Shown piece after piece: positions 38,622 to 48,983 of a DNA stretch of 49,513 nucleotides. The position numbers and the translations under genes were made by a program. Source of the stretch: an uncultured Bacteroidota bacterium (lineage in GTDB: Bacteria; Bacteroidota; Bacteroidia; Flavobacteriales; BACL11); NCBI GenBank assembly GCA_902533655.1, contig CACAMX010000004.1, forward strand, positions 1 through 49,513, in the 5' to 3' direction. A model generated the notes under the pieces. That model did not search any database. It was not told where the DNA came from and saw only the letters and a program-made list of their open reading frames with translations. How positions within the stretch are numbered: the first letter of the stretch is position 1; the number at the start of each line of letters is the position of its first letter.

Positions 38622-41600
38622 ATTCAAAAATTGATTTTAAACACTCTAGACTTGAATTGAGACCAGGAACTTGTCTAATAGTTAGAATTAGAAATCTGTC
38701 TTTTTGTTTAATTTGTGTTTTGTCAATATTCAAGGCAACAAAGTTTAAAATTTTATCAGTTTTGGTATTTTGGTCATCACTCCAAAAAATTGATAGATTA
38801 TTGTTTCTCAGCCTAATTTTTTCAGCAAATAATTTTTTTCCTAAATTTTTAACTTTTAATCCCAAAACAAAGCTATTAAGTTCATCAGGCTTTTTACCAA
38901 AACGATCTTCAATTTCTGAAATATATTTTTTTATATCAGTTTCATCATTTAAACTATTTAGCATTCTGTAAGTTTTTAATCTCTCATGATCATTAAATAT
39001 ATATTTCTTTGGAATATACATTTCAATATCACTTTCAAATTGGCATTCTTTATAGTTAATCAATCTTTCTTCATTTAACCTTTCCTTTTTAAGTTCATTT
39101 ATGGCATCATTTAAAATTCTTTGATACATTTCAAATCCCATTTCGTTAACAAATCCACTTTGATCTGCACCTAGCAAGTTCCCAGCTCCTCTGATGTCTA
39201 AGTCTCGTAATGCAATTTTCAACCCACTTCCTAGATCAGAATATTTCATCATTGAATTAATTCTTTTGTTACTTACGTTAGTTAAAATCTTTGAGTTTGG
39301 CGCAATCAAATAACAATATGACTCTGTATTACTTCTTCCAACTCTTCCTCTCATTTGATGTAAATCACTCAATCCGAAATCATGTGCGTTATTAATTAAA
39401 ATGGTATTTGCATTTGATACATCTACACCATTTTCAATAATTGTAGTTGTTACTAAAACATTAAAATTATTATTGATAAATTCAGTTAAAATATTTTCAA
39501 TTTCAGAGGATTTCTTTTTACCATGAACTACTTCAACTTTACTTGAAGGACAAATTTTCCTAATAAAATTTGCAATACTTTCTATGCTTGAAACATTATT
39601 ATGAACAAAAAATATCTGACCACCTCTTTCAATTTCAAAGTTTATGGCATCTTCTATAAGTTCTTTGTCGAAACTAATCTTGTTTGTTATGATTGGTCGT
39701 CTATTTTTAGGAGGAGTGTTTAAAATTGACAAGTCTCTAGCTCCCATTAGTGAAAACTGTAAAGTTCTTGGAATAGGAGTTGCTGTCATAGATAAAATAT
39801 CTACATTTTCTTTTTTTAGTTTCATTTTATCTTTTATGTTGACTCCAAATTTTTGTTCTTCGTCTATTATTAGAAGTCCAAGATCTTTAAAATTTATTTT
39901 ATCATTTGATATTGAATGAGTGCCAATAATGATATCAATAGATCCATCATTAATCTTTTTAAAAATCTCTTCTATTTGCTTGTTTGTTTTTAATCTGCTA
40001 ATAAATTCAATATTACATCCAAGATTTTCTAATCTATTTTGAAAAGTATTATAGTGTTGTAAAGCCAATATTGTTGTGGGTACCAAAACAGCAACTTGCT
40101 TATTGTCTAAAACTGCTTTATATGATGCTCTAATTGCAAGTTCAGTTTTTCCAAAGCCAACATCTCCACAAATCAGACGATCCATTGGAGTATTACTTTC
40201 CATGTCTCTTTTTATTTGTTGTAATGATAATTTTTGGTCTTTAGTTTCTTCATAAATAAATGACGCTTCAAGTTCGTCCTGTAAATAATCATCTTTTGAG
40301 AAACTAAATCCTTTTGATTTTTTTCTTTTTGCATATAATTGGATTAAATTAAATGCAATTAATTTTATTCTTTTTCTTGTTTTTTCTTTTTTAGTCAGCC
40401 AGTTTTTTGAACCTATTTGATTGAGTTTTGGAATTATTCCTTCACTAGATGAGTATTTTGATAACTTATATAATGAGTTTATGTTTACGTATATTATATC
40501 ATCGTTTTTATATTTGATTTTGAGAACTTCTTTTTTTATTCTGTCATTGACTATAGATTTCAAACCATCAAAGATTCCTATGCCATAATCAATATGAACA
40601 ATATAATCACCAACATTTAAACTATTAAAATCATCAAGAGAGATCCTCTTGTATGTAGAAAATCTGTTTCTTCTAAACTTTAAGTATCTATTAAAAATTT
40701 GGTGATCGGTGTAAATAACAACTTTGTTATTGTGGTCTATGAACCCTTCCTTTATTACTGCTGAATAGAAGCAATATAATTTCTCTGAAACTTTATTTTT
40801 CAAAACAGAATCAATTCTGTTTATTTGAGATTCTGAAGAACATAATATAATATTTGTATATTTTTTTTTACTCCATTTTTTTATGTCTTTTGACAAGAGT
40901 TCAAAACTTTTATTGTAATTTCTGTTAGATTCAATGTTTGAATTTATTATTTTGGAATTAATAAATAGATTAGAATTTATTTTTTCAATTATTATTTTTT
41001 CTTTTAAATGATTTGAAAATTCGTTTAAATTTAAGAAAGGTAAATTTTCATCAATTTCATTTTTTTGAAGATTAGAAATTAATTGTTGAGTATGAAGAAT
41101 ATCGTTATGCCAAACAAAATCTTCATTATTTAGATAGTCAAAAATTGAAGATGTTTTATTTACTTTAATACTATCATTAGAACTACTGTTAATATTAACG
41201 AATTCAAGACTTTTTTGTGAGAGTTGTGTATGAATTTCGAATTCTCTAATCTCAACTAAGATCTCATTATAAATTTCAAGTCTGATTGGATTTTTGTTGT
41301 TGTGTGAGAAAATATCAATGATTGATCCTCTTACAGAAAATTGGCCAGGCTGAGAAATAAAATCAATCATTTCGAATCCAATATTCTCTAATTTTTCAAT
41401 TAAAGAATCATAATCAATAATTTCATTTTTTTTTAGTCTTAATGTTTGATTTAAATAAGTTTTTTTGTTGACGATTTTTTGTATAACTGCCTCTGAGTAA
41501 CTGACTACAACCGTTGATTCTTTTTCAACCAAAAAATTCAAAACATTTGATCTTTCTTTTTTAATTTGAGATATAGCTTCATCATCATCGTTTGAATCAA

Positions 41601-41847
41601 CATGAGGGAATAAAATACAATCACTAAAATTTAAAGATTTGATATCATTAACAAAGTATGCTGCCTCTTTGAAATTTGAAAAAATGATGAGATTATTGTT
41701 ACTTAGCTTAGCTAAAATGAATGGTAAATATGAATCAATTTTAAAATCAAAAAATATTTTTTCTTTTAAAGGAATTTTTTCAGTAAACAAATGGTTTTTA
41801 AAAAAATTTAAAAACTTATTATTACAGATTATCTTTTTAAGATTCAA
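38611..41847 (-). CDS. mfd: Transcription-repair coupling factor
   Basis: YIVHIDYGIGIFDGL, RLICGDVGFGKTELAIRASYKAV, IIDEEQKFGV, TATPIPRTLQFSLMGARDLS, DLHQMRGRVGRSN. Confidence 0.96.
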   Translation of the reverse strand: MNLKKIICNNKFLNFFKNHLFTEKIPLKEKIFFDFKIDSYLPFILAKLSNNNLIIFSNFKEAAYFVNDIKSLNFSDCILFPHVDSNDDDEAISQIKKERSNVLNFLVEKESTVVVSYSEAVIQKIVNKKTYLNQTLRLKKNEIIDYDSLIEKLENIGFEMIDFISQPGQFSVRGSIIDIFSHNNKNPIRLEIYNEILVEIREFEIHTQLSQKSLEFVNINSSSNDSIKVNKTSSIFDYLNNEDFVWHNDILHTQQLISNLQKNEIDENLPFLNLNEFSNHLKEKIIIEKINSNLFINSKIINSNIESNRNYNKSFELLSKDIKKWSKKKYTNIILCSSESQINRIDSVLKNKVSEKLYCFYSAVIKEGFIDHNNKVVIYTDHQIFNRYLKFRRNRFSTYKRISLDDFNSLNVGDYIVHIDYGIGIFDGLKSIVNDRIKKEVLKIKYKNDDIIYVNINSLYKLSKYSSSEGIIPKLNQIGSKNWLTKKEKTRKRIKLIAFNLIQLYAKRKKSKGFSFSKDDYLQDELEASFIYEETKDQKLSLQQIKRDMESNTPMDRLICGDVGFGKTELAIRASYKAVLDNKQVAVLVPTTILALQHYNTFQNRLENLGCNIEFISRLKTNKQIEEIFKKINDGSIDIIIGTHSISNDKINFKDLGLLIIDEEQKFGVNIKDKMKLKKENVDILSMTATPIPRTLQFSLMGARDLSILNTPPKNRRPIITNKISFDKELIEDAINFEIERGGQIFFVHNNVSSIESIANFIRKICPSSKVEVVHGKKKSSEIENILTEFINNNFNVLVTTTIIENGVDVSNANTILINNAHDFGLSDLHQMRGRVGRSNTESYCYLIAPNSKILTNVSNKRINSMMKYSDLGSGLKIALRDLDIRGAGNLLGADQSGFVNEMGFEMYQRILNDAINELKKERLNEERLINYKECQFESDIEMYIPKKYIFNDHERLKTYRMLNSLNDETDIKKYISEIEDRFGKKPDELNSFVLGLKVKNLGKKLFAEKIRLRNNNLSIFWSDDQNTKTDKILNFVALNIDKTQIKQKDRFLILTIRQVPGLNSSLECLKSIFEFNS

Positions 41848-43027
41848 AGTCTTGACTCATTTCTTTGAACCATTTTGAAGAAATTTCAAAAGGTCTATCT
41901 CCTCGAATTCTGTTAAAATCTATGCAAGTTAATTTATTTTTATTTTCAATATCTTCTCCTATGACACCATTTTTATCTAATATGGCACTTTCAACTGCAA
42001 AATCACAAAGTTTAAAAATTAGATCTAAATCTTCTTTGTTCGGAGATGAGCTTCTCGCAAAGTATCCACTTTTTTGAACTAGAACTTTGTCAGCTAGCAA
42101 CTTTGTTTTAAAATATTTTGCAAACCATTTACCTGCATTGAGATCATCTAGTCTGTAGTGTCCAAATGCATCTTTTTTGATTTCAATATTATTCTTTAAT
42201 TTTTCTTTTATTATAATATTTGTGCCTGCTCCTTCGCTTAAAAAAATATTTACACATCCAAATTCATCCATTATTTTTTTTAATCTTGATGATTCCTTCT
42301 CAATATTAAATTCAATCTCGGGTATTAGTATAGAGTGAATATCCCACGCTTTCTTTCGTAAATTTACTGATTCAAAGAATTTTTTATTTTTCAATCTTTG
42401 CTTATAAATATATGCAGATTTTGCTGTTAGCCATCCACAATTTCTACCCATTATTTCATGTATAATTAGATGCCTTGAACTTGTTGTGTTTTCGTTAACA
42501 ATATTTTCAAAATAAATTGCAGTTTGTTCCGCTGCAGTTATTGCTCCAAGAGTTTGGTTTATTGGTAATACATCATTGTCTATTGTTTTTGGCAGTCCAA
42601 TTACTGTCAATTTGTAATTGTTTTCTTTTAAATAGTTTGATAAATCACATGCAGTTGTGTTTGTATCATCTCCTCCAATTGTGTGTAATATGTCAATATC
42701 ATCTTTTTTAAGCTGTTCAGCAGCTATTTTAAGAGGAATTTCATTTTTTTTGATGTATCCTTTATCTATACAATCGTTAATATTAGTTAGCTTCACACGG
42801 CTATTACCAATTAAACTACCTCCAAATTCATAAATACCATCACATTTGTTTATATCTGGCAGTTTTAAAAAAATTTTGTTGTTTGTAAGTAATCCTTTGT
42901 AACCGTTTAAGTATCCAACAAAATTTACATTATCAAACTTTTTTTTATACTGAAACATTAAACGAACAATACAAGAGGAGAGACAAGGTGCAATTCCTCC
43001 AGAAGTTAAGAATGCTATATTTTTCAT
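41837..43027 (-). CDS. 6-phosphofructokinase family, predicted PPi-dependent
   Basis: TSGGIAPCLSSCI, GGDDTNT and LPKTIDNDV signatures, EIMGRNCGWLTAKSA. Confidence 0.88.
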   Translation of the reverse strand: MKNIAFLTSGGIAPCLSSCIVRLMFQYKKKFDNVNFVGYLNGYKGLLTNNKIFLKLPDINKCDGIYEFGGSLIGNSRVKLTNINDCIDKGYIKKNEIPLKIAAEQLKKDDIDILHTIGGDDTNTTACDLSNYLKENNYKLTVIGLPKTIDNDVLPINQTLGAITAAEQTAIYFENIVNENTTSSRHLIIHEIMGRNCGWLTAKSAYIYKQRLKNKKFFESVNLRKKAWDIHSILIPEIEFNIEKESSRLKKIMDEFGCVNIFLSEGAGTNIIIKEKLKNNIEIKKDAFGHYRLDDLNAGKWFAKYFKTKLLADKVLVQKSGYFARSSSPNKEDLDLIFKLCDFAVESAILDKNGVIGEDIENKNKLTCIDFNRIRGDRPFEISSKWFKEMSQDFES

Positions 43028-43072
43028 AATACAAATATCGTTTTTTATTTTTCAACCTTTGTTAAAGAATTA

Positions 43073-43080
43073 TAACTTTG
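43073..43080 (+). promoter_or_regulatory. -7 promoter element TAACTTTG upstream of aspartate kinase
   Basis: Exact TAnnTTTG, 16 nt before GTG 43097. Confidence 0.5.
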
Positions 43081-43096
43081 TTAAAAAAAGGTTTTA

Positions 43097-44335
43097 GTGT
43101 ACGAAGTTCACAAATTCGGTGGAGCATCAATCGGTTCTTTAGATAGAATCAAGAACACCATAAATATAATTAAAAGTTTCAGATCTGATTCTAAAATTAT
43201 TATTTTCTCAGCCATGGGAAAAGTAACCAACATGCTAGAGCAAATTATAATAAGTTCTTATAAAGGAGAAATTTATTTTAATCAATTTGAAAAATTGAAG
43301 AATTATCATTATTGTTTAATTGATAAACTTTCTTTAAAAGAATGCGATTTATTTTCTGAAATAGATTTACTCTTTGAAGAATTAAAAAAAACATTGAAAA
43401 ATCGATCTGATAATTATCAACTATATTATGATCAAAATGTAGTTTATGGTGAATTAATTTCAACAAAAATAATGAGTATTCTACTAAATTTAGAAAATTT
43501 TGACAATCAAGTAATTGATGCAAGGGATATCATTATGACTGATGATAACTACTGTAATGCTAATATAAATTGGACTAAAACAAAGCGTAAAATAATTAAG
43601 TATTTTAAAAAGAAAAATATTATTACTCAAGGATTTATTGGATCTAATGAAAATCATAGTACGACATTGGGAAGAGAAGGTTCTGACTTTACTGCAGCCA
43701 TTATTTCTAACTGTTTAGAGATAAAAAAATTAACAATATGGAAGGATGTTCCTGGATTAATGAACTGTGATCCAAAAATATTCAAAAGTTCAATTCAGCT
43801 TAAAGAGGTCCCATATGATGAGGTGATAGAGCTTGCTCACTATGGTGCAAAAGTTATTCACCCTAGAACTATAAAACCGCTTAAAGAAAAAAATATAAAT
43901 CTAATCATAAGAAGCTTTGAAAACTTACAATCCGAAGGAACATCAGTGTTTAATCACGCAAGTATAAAGCCAATGGTTTCATCTATTATTTTAAAAAAAA
44001 ATCAAGTTTTAATTTCTGTTTCAAATGCTGATCTTAGTTTATTTCAGCAAAAAAACTTTAACGAAGTGATTGAGCAAGCAAATGATCTAAACATTAATTT
44101 AAATATAGTTCAAAGTTCTGCTATAAGTTGTTCGTTCACTATAGATCAAAATTTTTGCTCAGAAATCTTTTTGAAGAAATTGGAAAAAAAATTTAAAGTT
44201 AGTTACAATAATGATTTGTCACTAGTAACTATAAGACATTATAATCAGAAAATTGTAAAAAGTGTAATTTTCGAAAAAAAAATCTTTCTCCAGCAAAAGT
44301 CTAGAAATACTGTCAGTTTTGTTTTAAAATTTTAA
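43097..44335 (+). CDS. Aspartate kinase (monofunctional)
   Basis: VHKFGGASIGSLDRIKN, TQGFIGSNENHSTTLGREGSDFTAAI, WKDVPGLMNCDPK, YGAKVIHPRTIKPL. Confidence 0.92.
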   Translation: MYEVHKFGGASIGSLDRIKNTINIIKSFRSDSKIIIFSAMGKVTNMLEQIIISSYKGEIYFNQFEKLKNYHYCLIDKLSLKECDLFSEIDLLFEELKKTLKNRSDNYQLYYDQNVVYGELISTKIMSILLNLENFDNQVIDARDIIMTDDNYCNANINWTKTKRKIIKYFKKKNIITQGFIGSNENHSTTLGREGSDFTAAIISNCLEIKKLTIWKDVPGLMNCDPKIFKSSIQLKEVPYDEVIELAHYGAKVIHPRTIKPLKEKNINLIIRSFENLQSEGTSVFNHASIKPMVSSIILKKNQVLISVSNADLSLFQQKNFNEVIEQANDLNINLNIVQSSAISCSFTIDQNFCSEIFLKKLEKKFKVSYNNDLSLVTIRHYNQKIVKSVIFEKKIFLQQKSRNTVSFVLKF

Positions 44336-45236
44336 TAATTTTTTTGTATAAAATTTCTGAAATTTTCTTGTCACTCTCATATGTTAATCCAGCAATGTGT
44401 GGAGTTAAAATAACTTTATCACACTTATTCAAAAAATTTAAATCTTTGAAATTTTTATTTAATTCAAAATTAGAATTTTCTTCCTCAAGAACATCAAGTC
44501 CGGCACCGATAACTTTCCCTTTTTTAATATTTGTTATTAAATCTTTAGTATTCAAACACTTACCTCTTGATGTATTTATAACATATATGTTTTTCTTAAA
44601 ATTTGAAATAAAATTATCATTACAAAAATGATAATTAGATTTTTCATAATTGATATTGATAGAGATAATATCTGATTCATTATAAATTTTTTGAAGTATT
44701 TTATTACTATTATATTTTGCTTTATTTTTGTCATAAATGATAATTTTACATCCAAATAGTGATAAATAAATGGCTAGCTTTTTTCCGACGTTTCCATATC
44801 CAAAAATTCCAATAATTTTACTGCTTATTTCAAAGCCCCTATTTTCTTCTCTCATCCAAATTTTAGATTTTATTTCTAATGAACTTTTTGTTATGTTTTT
44901 TAATAAAGAGATTATTAAGCAAATACAGTGTTGAGCTACAGCTTCGCTATTTCCCTCAGCTGTGTTAAAGCAGTGTATGTCATATTTTTTTGCATACTGT
45001 GAGTCAATATTTTCCATCCCAGAGCCAGCTCTTGCAATGAACTTTAAATTCTTGCAGTTATCAATAAATTGCTTGTCAATTACAAATCTACTTCTAATAA
45101 CTATTCCATCAAATTCATTAATCAACCTTTTTATTTTAGATTTAGATTCATACAAATTTACTTTATAATCTATGTTAGCTTTTTTTAAGAAATTATTAAA
45201 AGAAGGATGGATTTTATCGACTATTAAAATTTTCAT
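44313..45236 (-). CDS. D-2-hydroxyacid dehydrogenase (phosphoglycerate dehydrogenase-like)
   Basis: FIARAGSGMENID, NTAEGNSEAVAQH, GIFGYGNVGKKLA, NTSRGKCLNTKDL, GAGLDVLEEE, LTPHIAGLTYES. Confidence 0.88.
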   Translation of the reverse strand: MKILIVDKIHPSFNNFLKKANIDYKVNLYESKSKIKRLINEFDGIVIRSRFVIDKQFIDNCKNLKFIARAGSGMENIDSQYAKKYDIHCFNTAEGNSEAVAQHCICLIISLLKNITKSSLEIKSKIWMREENRGFEISSKIIGIFGYGNVGKKLAIYLSLFGCKIIIYDKNKAKYNSNKILQKIYNESDIISININYEKSNYHFCNDNFISNFKKNIYVINTSRGKCLNTKDLITNIKKGKVIGAGLDVLEEENSNFELNKNFKDLNFLNKCDKVILTPHIAGLTYESDKKISEILYKKIIKILKQN

Positions 45237-46582
45237 AGAAATAATTTAATCATTAAAAAGTAAATTAATAAGCCAAAAATATCATTTACAGTAGTTATGA
45301 ATGGTCCAGTTGCCAATGCTGGATCTATCTTATACCTATCTAAAAGCAAAGGAATAAATGTTCCAAAAATTGAGGAGAATATGATTACTGAAAAAATTGA
45401 AATGCTAACAACTAAGCTAATTGATATTTGATATGCAAGAAAAAGTGTGATTAAAAATATTATGGATGAGCATGCCAAACCATTTATAATTGATATTAAA
45501 AATTCACGTGATAGTTTACTTATTATGTCTGATTTTTTAATTGTCAAATTAGCTAGTCCTTGAACAACAATCGCGGATGATTGAACTCCGACATTACCTC
45601 CCATAGCTGCAATTAATGGAATGAAAAAGGCTATTTCTAAATTGTTTTTCAGATCAAATAGTCCAATTATTTGTGCACCAATAATACCGCCAATTGTTCC
45701 AATGATTAACCAAGGCAATCTGGATCTAGTAATTGCAAATATATTGTCGTTAATGTTTATATCTTCAAACAAGCCTGAAGCCATTTGATAGTCTTTATCA
45801 GTTTCCTCTTTAAATGTGGATAAAACATCGTCAATTGTTATTCTTCCAATAAGTTCATTTTTGTTATTTAAAACAGGTAGAACTACTAAATTATACTTGT
45901 TCATTAAATTAATTATTGATTCTTTAGTTTCATTTACTTTTACACTAATTAAATTTCTTTTATTTACAATGCTACTGATATTTTTATTATCGCTAATAAG
46001 TAATTTTCTAAGTGATAAAAGCCCAATAAAATTCTCATGTTCATTAACTACATAAATTGTATGTACTTTTTTTATATTTTTTGCTTGTTTTCGTATTTCA
46101 TCGATACATTTCTTATTTGACCAAGAGTAATTTACTTTAACCAACTCTGTTGCCATTAGTGAACCGGCAGTATTACTTTCATATTTTAAAAGCTTTGTTA
46201 TATTTTTTAGTACAGATTGATTTTTTATTTGTGAAAGTACTTTTTCCTTTTTATCATCTTTGAGTTCAAGAATAATATCAACAGCATCATCGGATTCTAG
46301 TTGATTAATTAGATCGTTAGCAATTGTATCAGCACTAAATTTTGAAAGAAAAATGTTTTTAACATTTTCATCTAATTCAATAATTGCCTCTGCATACTTT
46401 TTATTTTCAATAATTTCTTTCAGTTTATCATTGTCTTTTTCATTTAATATCTCCAAAATATCGGCGATGTCTGCAGGATGAATTTCATTTATTATTTTCT
46501 CAATTTCATCAACTTTTTTTAGTTTTAGTAAATTGATAATTTCTTCAGAAAGTTTTTTATATGTCGGTTTAAGAGTTGACAT
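45233..46582 (-). CDS. mgtE: Magnesium transporter MgtE
   Basis: HPADIADILEIL; CBS pair (LISVKVNETKESI...IGRITIDDVL); FIPLIAAMGGNVGVQSSAIVVQGLA; ATG 46582 preferred over the 46606 start. Confidence 0.93.
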   Translation of the reverse strand: MSTLKPTYKKLSEEIINLLKLKKVDEIEKIINEIHPADIADILEILNEKDNDKLKEIIENKKYAEAIIELDENVKNIFLSKFSADTIANDLINQLESDDAVDIILELKDDKKEKVLSQIKNQSVLKNITKLLKYESNTAGSLMATELVKVNYSWSNKKCIDEIRKQAKNIKKVHTIYVVNEHENFIGLLSLRKLLISDNKNISSIVNKRNLISVKVNETKESIINLMNKYNLVVLPVLNNKNELIGRITIDDVLSTFKEETDKDYQMASGLFEDININDNIFAITRSRLPWLIIGTIGGIIGAQIIGLFDLKNNLEIAFFIPLIAAMGGNVGVQSSAIVVQGLANLTIKKSDIISKLSREFLISIINGLACSSIIFLITLFLAYQISISLVVSISIFSVIIFSSIFGTFIPLLLDRYKIDPALATGPFITTVNDIFGLLIYFLMIKLFL

Positions 46583-47315
46583 TCTGGGCAAGAAGTTCGA
46601 GGTCATTGAAAGATAATTCTTCAGCTCTCTTTTCTAATATTGAATCGAATTTTTTATCAAAATTAAAGCTTTTTAATGCATTCCGCAATTTTTTTCTTTT
46701 TTGCTTTAATGCATTTTTTAGTAACGATTCCAAAATTTGATAATCACAATTTAATTTTTTTCTATTGTTTCTTACTAGCTTAATTACAGTTGATGTTACT
46801 TTTGGAGTTGGGAAAAAATTTTCTTTTTCAACATCAAAACACATTTCACAATCATAGAAAGCCTGAATCATGATACTGTTGAACCCTCTGTTTTTACCTT
46901 TCTTATTGCAAATTCTCTCAGCAACTTCTTTTTGAAACATTCCAATAAGTTCAACTACACAATCTCTGTCTTCAATAACTTTTTTAAATATTTTATTTGA
47001 AATATGATATGGAAAGTTTCCTATTATACATACTTTTTCTTTAAATGTTCTTTTTAAATCAATTGATAAAAAATTATCATTAAAAATTCTTTCATTTAAT
47101 TGGGGGAATTTTTTTTTTAAAAAATTTACACAATCTATATCTATTTCAATTAAATGTAAGTTTTCATGTTCACATAAATTTTTTGTCAAAAATCCAGTTC
47201 CAGGTCCAATTTCGATTAAAATATTTTTTTTTGAAACTAATGCAGCAATTTTTTTTGAAATTTCATCATTTTTTAGAAAGTTTTGACTGAATCTCTTTTT
47301 AGGTGAAATTTTCAT
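46569..47315 (-). CDS. rsmA: 16S rRNA dimethyladenosine transferase
   Basis: KKRFSQNFL, LIEIGPGTGFLTKNL, IGNFPYHISNKI, VTSTVIKL. Confidence 0.94.
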   Translation of the reverse strand: MKISPKKRFSQNFLKNDEISKKIAALVSKKNILIEIGPGTGFLTKNLCEHENLHLIEIDIDCVNFLKKKFPQLNERIFNDNFLSIDLKRTFKEKVCIIGNFPYHISNKIFKKVIEDRDCVVELIGMFQKEVAERICNKKGKNRGFNSIMIQAFYDCEMCFDVEKENFFPTPKVTSTVIKLVRNNRKKLNCDYQILESLLKNALKQKRKKLRNALKSFNFDKKFDSILEKRAEELSFNDLELLAQNVNS

Positions 47316-48057
47316 TTCTTAATGTTTTGAATAATTTTGATGCAAACACGAAATTATTTAGTTCATCATTTTTTGATTTTATTAAATCATTTTTATCACC
47401 TCTCCACAAAATTTTTCCTTCGTGAATGAATATAATGTTAGATCCTATTTGAATTACTGAATTCATGTCGTGAGTATTAACTATCGTTGTTATATTAAAT
47501 TCTTCTGTAATCTCTAGTATTAAATTATCTATTAGTATCGCTGTTTTTGGATCTAGTCCAGAATTAGGCTCATCACAAAAAAGGTATTTTGGATTTAATG
47601 CAATCGCTCGGGCTATCGCAACTCTTTTTGTCATTCCACCACTGAGCTCTGATGGAAATAAATTATTCGTTTTTTCAAGATTAACTTTTGAAAGACAAAA
47701 ATTGACTCTTTCTTTTTTCTCCTTTAAGCTAAAACTAGTAAACATATTTAGAGGAAACATAATATTTTCTTCAACACTTAAGTAGTCATATAATGCTCCT
47801 CCTTGAAATAAAACTCCGATTTCTTGTCTAAATTTTCTTATGTTTTTATCATCCATTATTGAGAACTTTCTATTGTCAAACAATATTTCTCCATTATCAA
47901 TGCTGTGTAAACCAATTAGGCATTTTAAGAAAGTTGTTTTTCCTGATCCGCTTTCTCCTATTATCAAATTTGCTTTTCCTCTCTCTAACTTGACTGACAG
48001 GTCATCCAGAACTAAATGTTCTTTAAATGATTTGGATAAATTTTTTACTTCAATCAT
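47299..48057 (-). CDS. ABC transporter ATP-binding protein, MlaF-like
   Basis: Walker A GESGSGKT, signature LSGGMTKRVAIARA, Walker B YLFCDEPNSGLDP; next to MlaE-like permease. Confidence 0.9.
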   Translation of the reverse strand: MIEVKNLSKSFKEHLVLDDLSVKLERGKANLIIGESGSGKTTFLKCLIGLHSIDNGEILFDNRKFSIMDDKNIRKFRQEIGVLFQGGALYDYLSVEENIMFPLNMFTSFSLKEKKERVNFCLSKVNLEKTNNLFPSELSGGMTKRVAIARAIALNPKYLFCDEPNSGLDPKTAILIDNLILEITEEFNITTIVNTHDMNSVIQIGSNIIFIHEGKILWRGDKNDLIKSKNDELNNFVFASKLFKTLRNENFT

Positions 48058-48794
48058 GTTAAAAGTAGTTCTGTTATAATAAAATTAAAAATAAGTATTA
48101 AAATACTACTATTTACAACAGCTGTAGTGCTTGACTTTCCTACTTCTAAAGCTCCTCCATTTGTGTAATACCCATAGAATGCTGATATTGATGTTATCAA
48201 GTATGCAAATACTAAAGTTTTGATTAACGAATAAGTGACATAAAATGGTGAAAATTCTGTTTGAAGACCAAGAACAAAATCAGCTGTAGTAACTCCAATT
48301 GAGATTCCTCCAATCCACCCTCCAAAGATTCCAATAAAAATACTTAATATGACAAGTAAAGGGAAAAAAAGTATTGATGCTATTATTTTTGGCAAAACTA
48401 AGTACGATGCTGAATTTATTCCCATAATTTCTAGTGCGTCTATTTGCTCAGATATTCTCATGCTACCAATTTCAGATGCAATATTTGATCCAACTTTACC
48501 TGCTAAAATTAAAGCAATCATTGTTGGTGAAAACTCTAATATAAGTGCATCACGAGTTACAAAACCAATTAAATACTTAGGTATTAATGGATCGTCTATA
48601 TTTATTGCTTGCTGAATAGTAACAACTCCGCCAACAAAGAAAGATATTATTAAAACAATGCTTAATGAACTTAATCCAACTTTTTCAAATTCATTAAACA
48701 GCTGTTTAAAAAAAATATCCTTTTTTTCTGGAAATGAAAATACTTTTTTCATTAAGATAAAGTATCGACCTATTTTTTTAAGATATTTAAGCAT
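48054..48794 (-). CDS. ABC transporter permease, MlaE family
   Basis: FVGGVVTIQQA, LAGKVGSNIASEIGSMRISEQIDALEIMGINSASYLVLPKI. Confidence 0.93.
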   Translation of the reverse strand: MLKYLKKIGRYFILMKKVFSFPEKKDIFFKQLFNEFEKVGLSSLSIVLIISFFVGGVVTIQQAINIDDPLIPKYLIGFVTRDALILEFSPTMIALILAGKVGSNIASEIGSMRISEQIDALEIMGINSASYLVLPKIIASILFFPLLVILSIFIGIFGGWIGGISIGVTTADFVLGLQTEFSPFYVTYSLIKTLVFAYLITSISAFYGYYTNGGALEVGKSSTTAVVNSSILILIFNFIITELLLT

Positions 48795-48817
48795 TTTATA
48801 AAAATAGACAATTACTT

Positions 48818-48825
48818 TATCTTTG
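48818..48825 (+). promoter_or_regulatory. -7 promoter element TATCTTTG upstream of small lipoprotein
   Basis: Exact TAnnTTTG, 12 nt before ATG 48838. Confidence 0.55.
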
Positions 48826-48837
48826 CATAAAAATCAA

Positions 48838-48951
48838 ATGAGGATATTATTTTTAGCTATCACAATTTTTGTTTTAACTATCTCTTCATGTTCAAGCTTA
48901 AAAAAGAGAGATTGTGATTGCCCTGATTTTAAGATTCACAAAAATAATTAG
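48838..48951 (+). CDS. Small lipoprotein, 37 aa (below the ORF-track size cut)
   Basis: MRILFLAITIFVLTISSCSSLKKRDCDCPDFKIHKNN*: signal peptide with lipobox TISSC; own -7 element. Confidence 0.7.
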   Translation: MRILFLAITIFVLTISSCSSLKKRDCDCPDFKIHKNN

Positions 48952-48983
48952 TTATTTTTAACTAGAATAATTCTAAATAAGTT

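Noticed and set aside
38657-38971. 104-aa plus-strand ORF, also 39644-39919 and 41639-41878
   Set aside because: Antisense shadows of mfd; no promoter or motif
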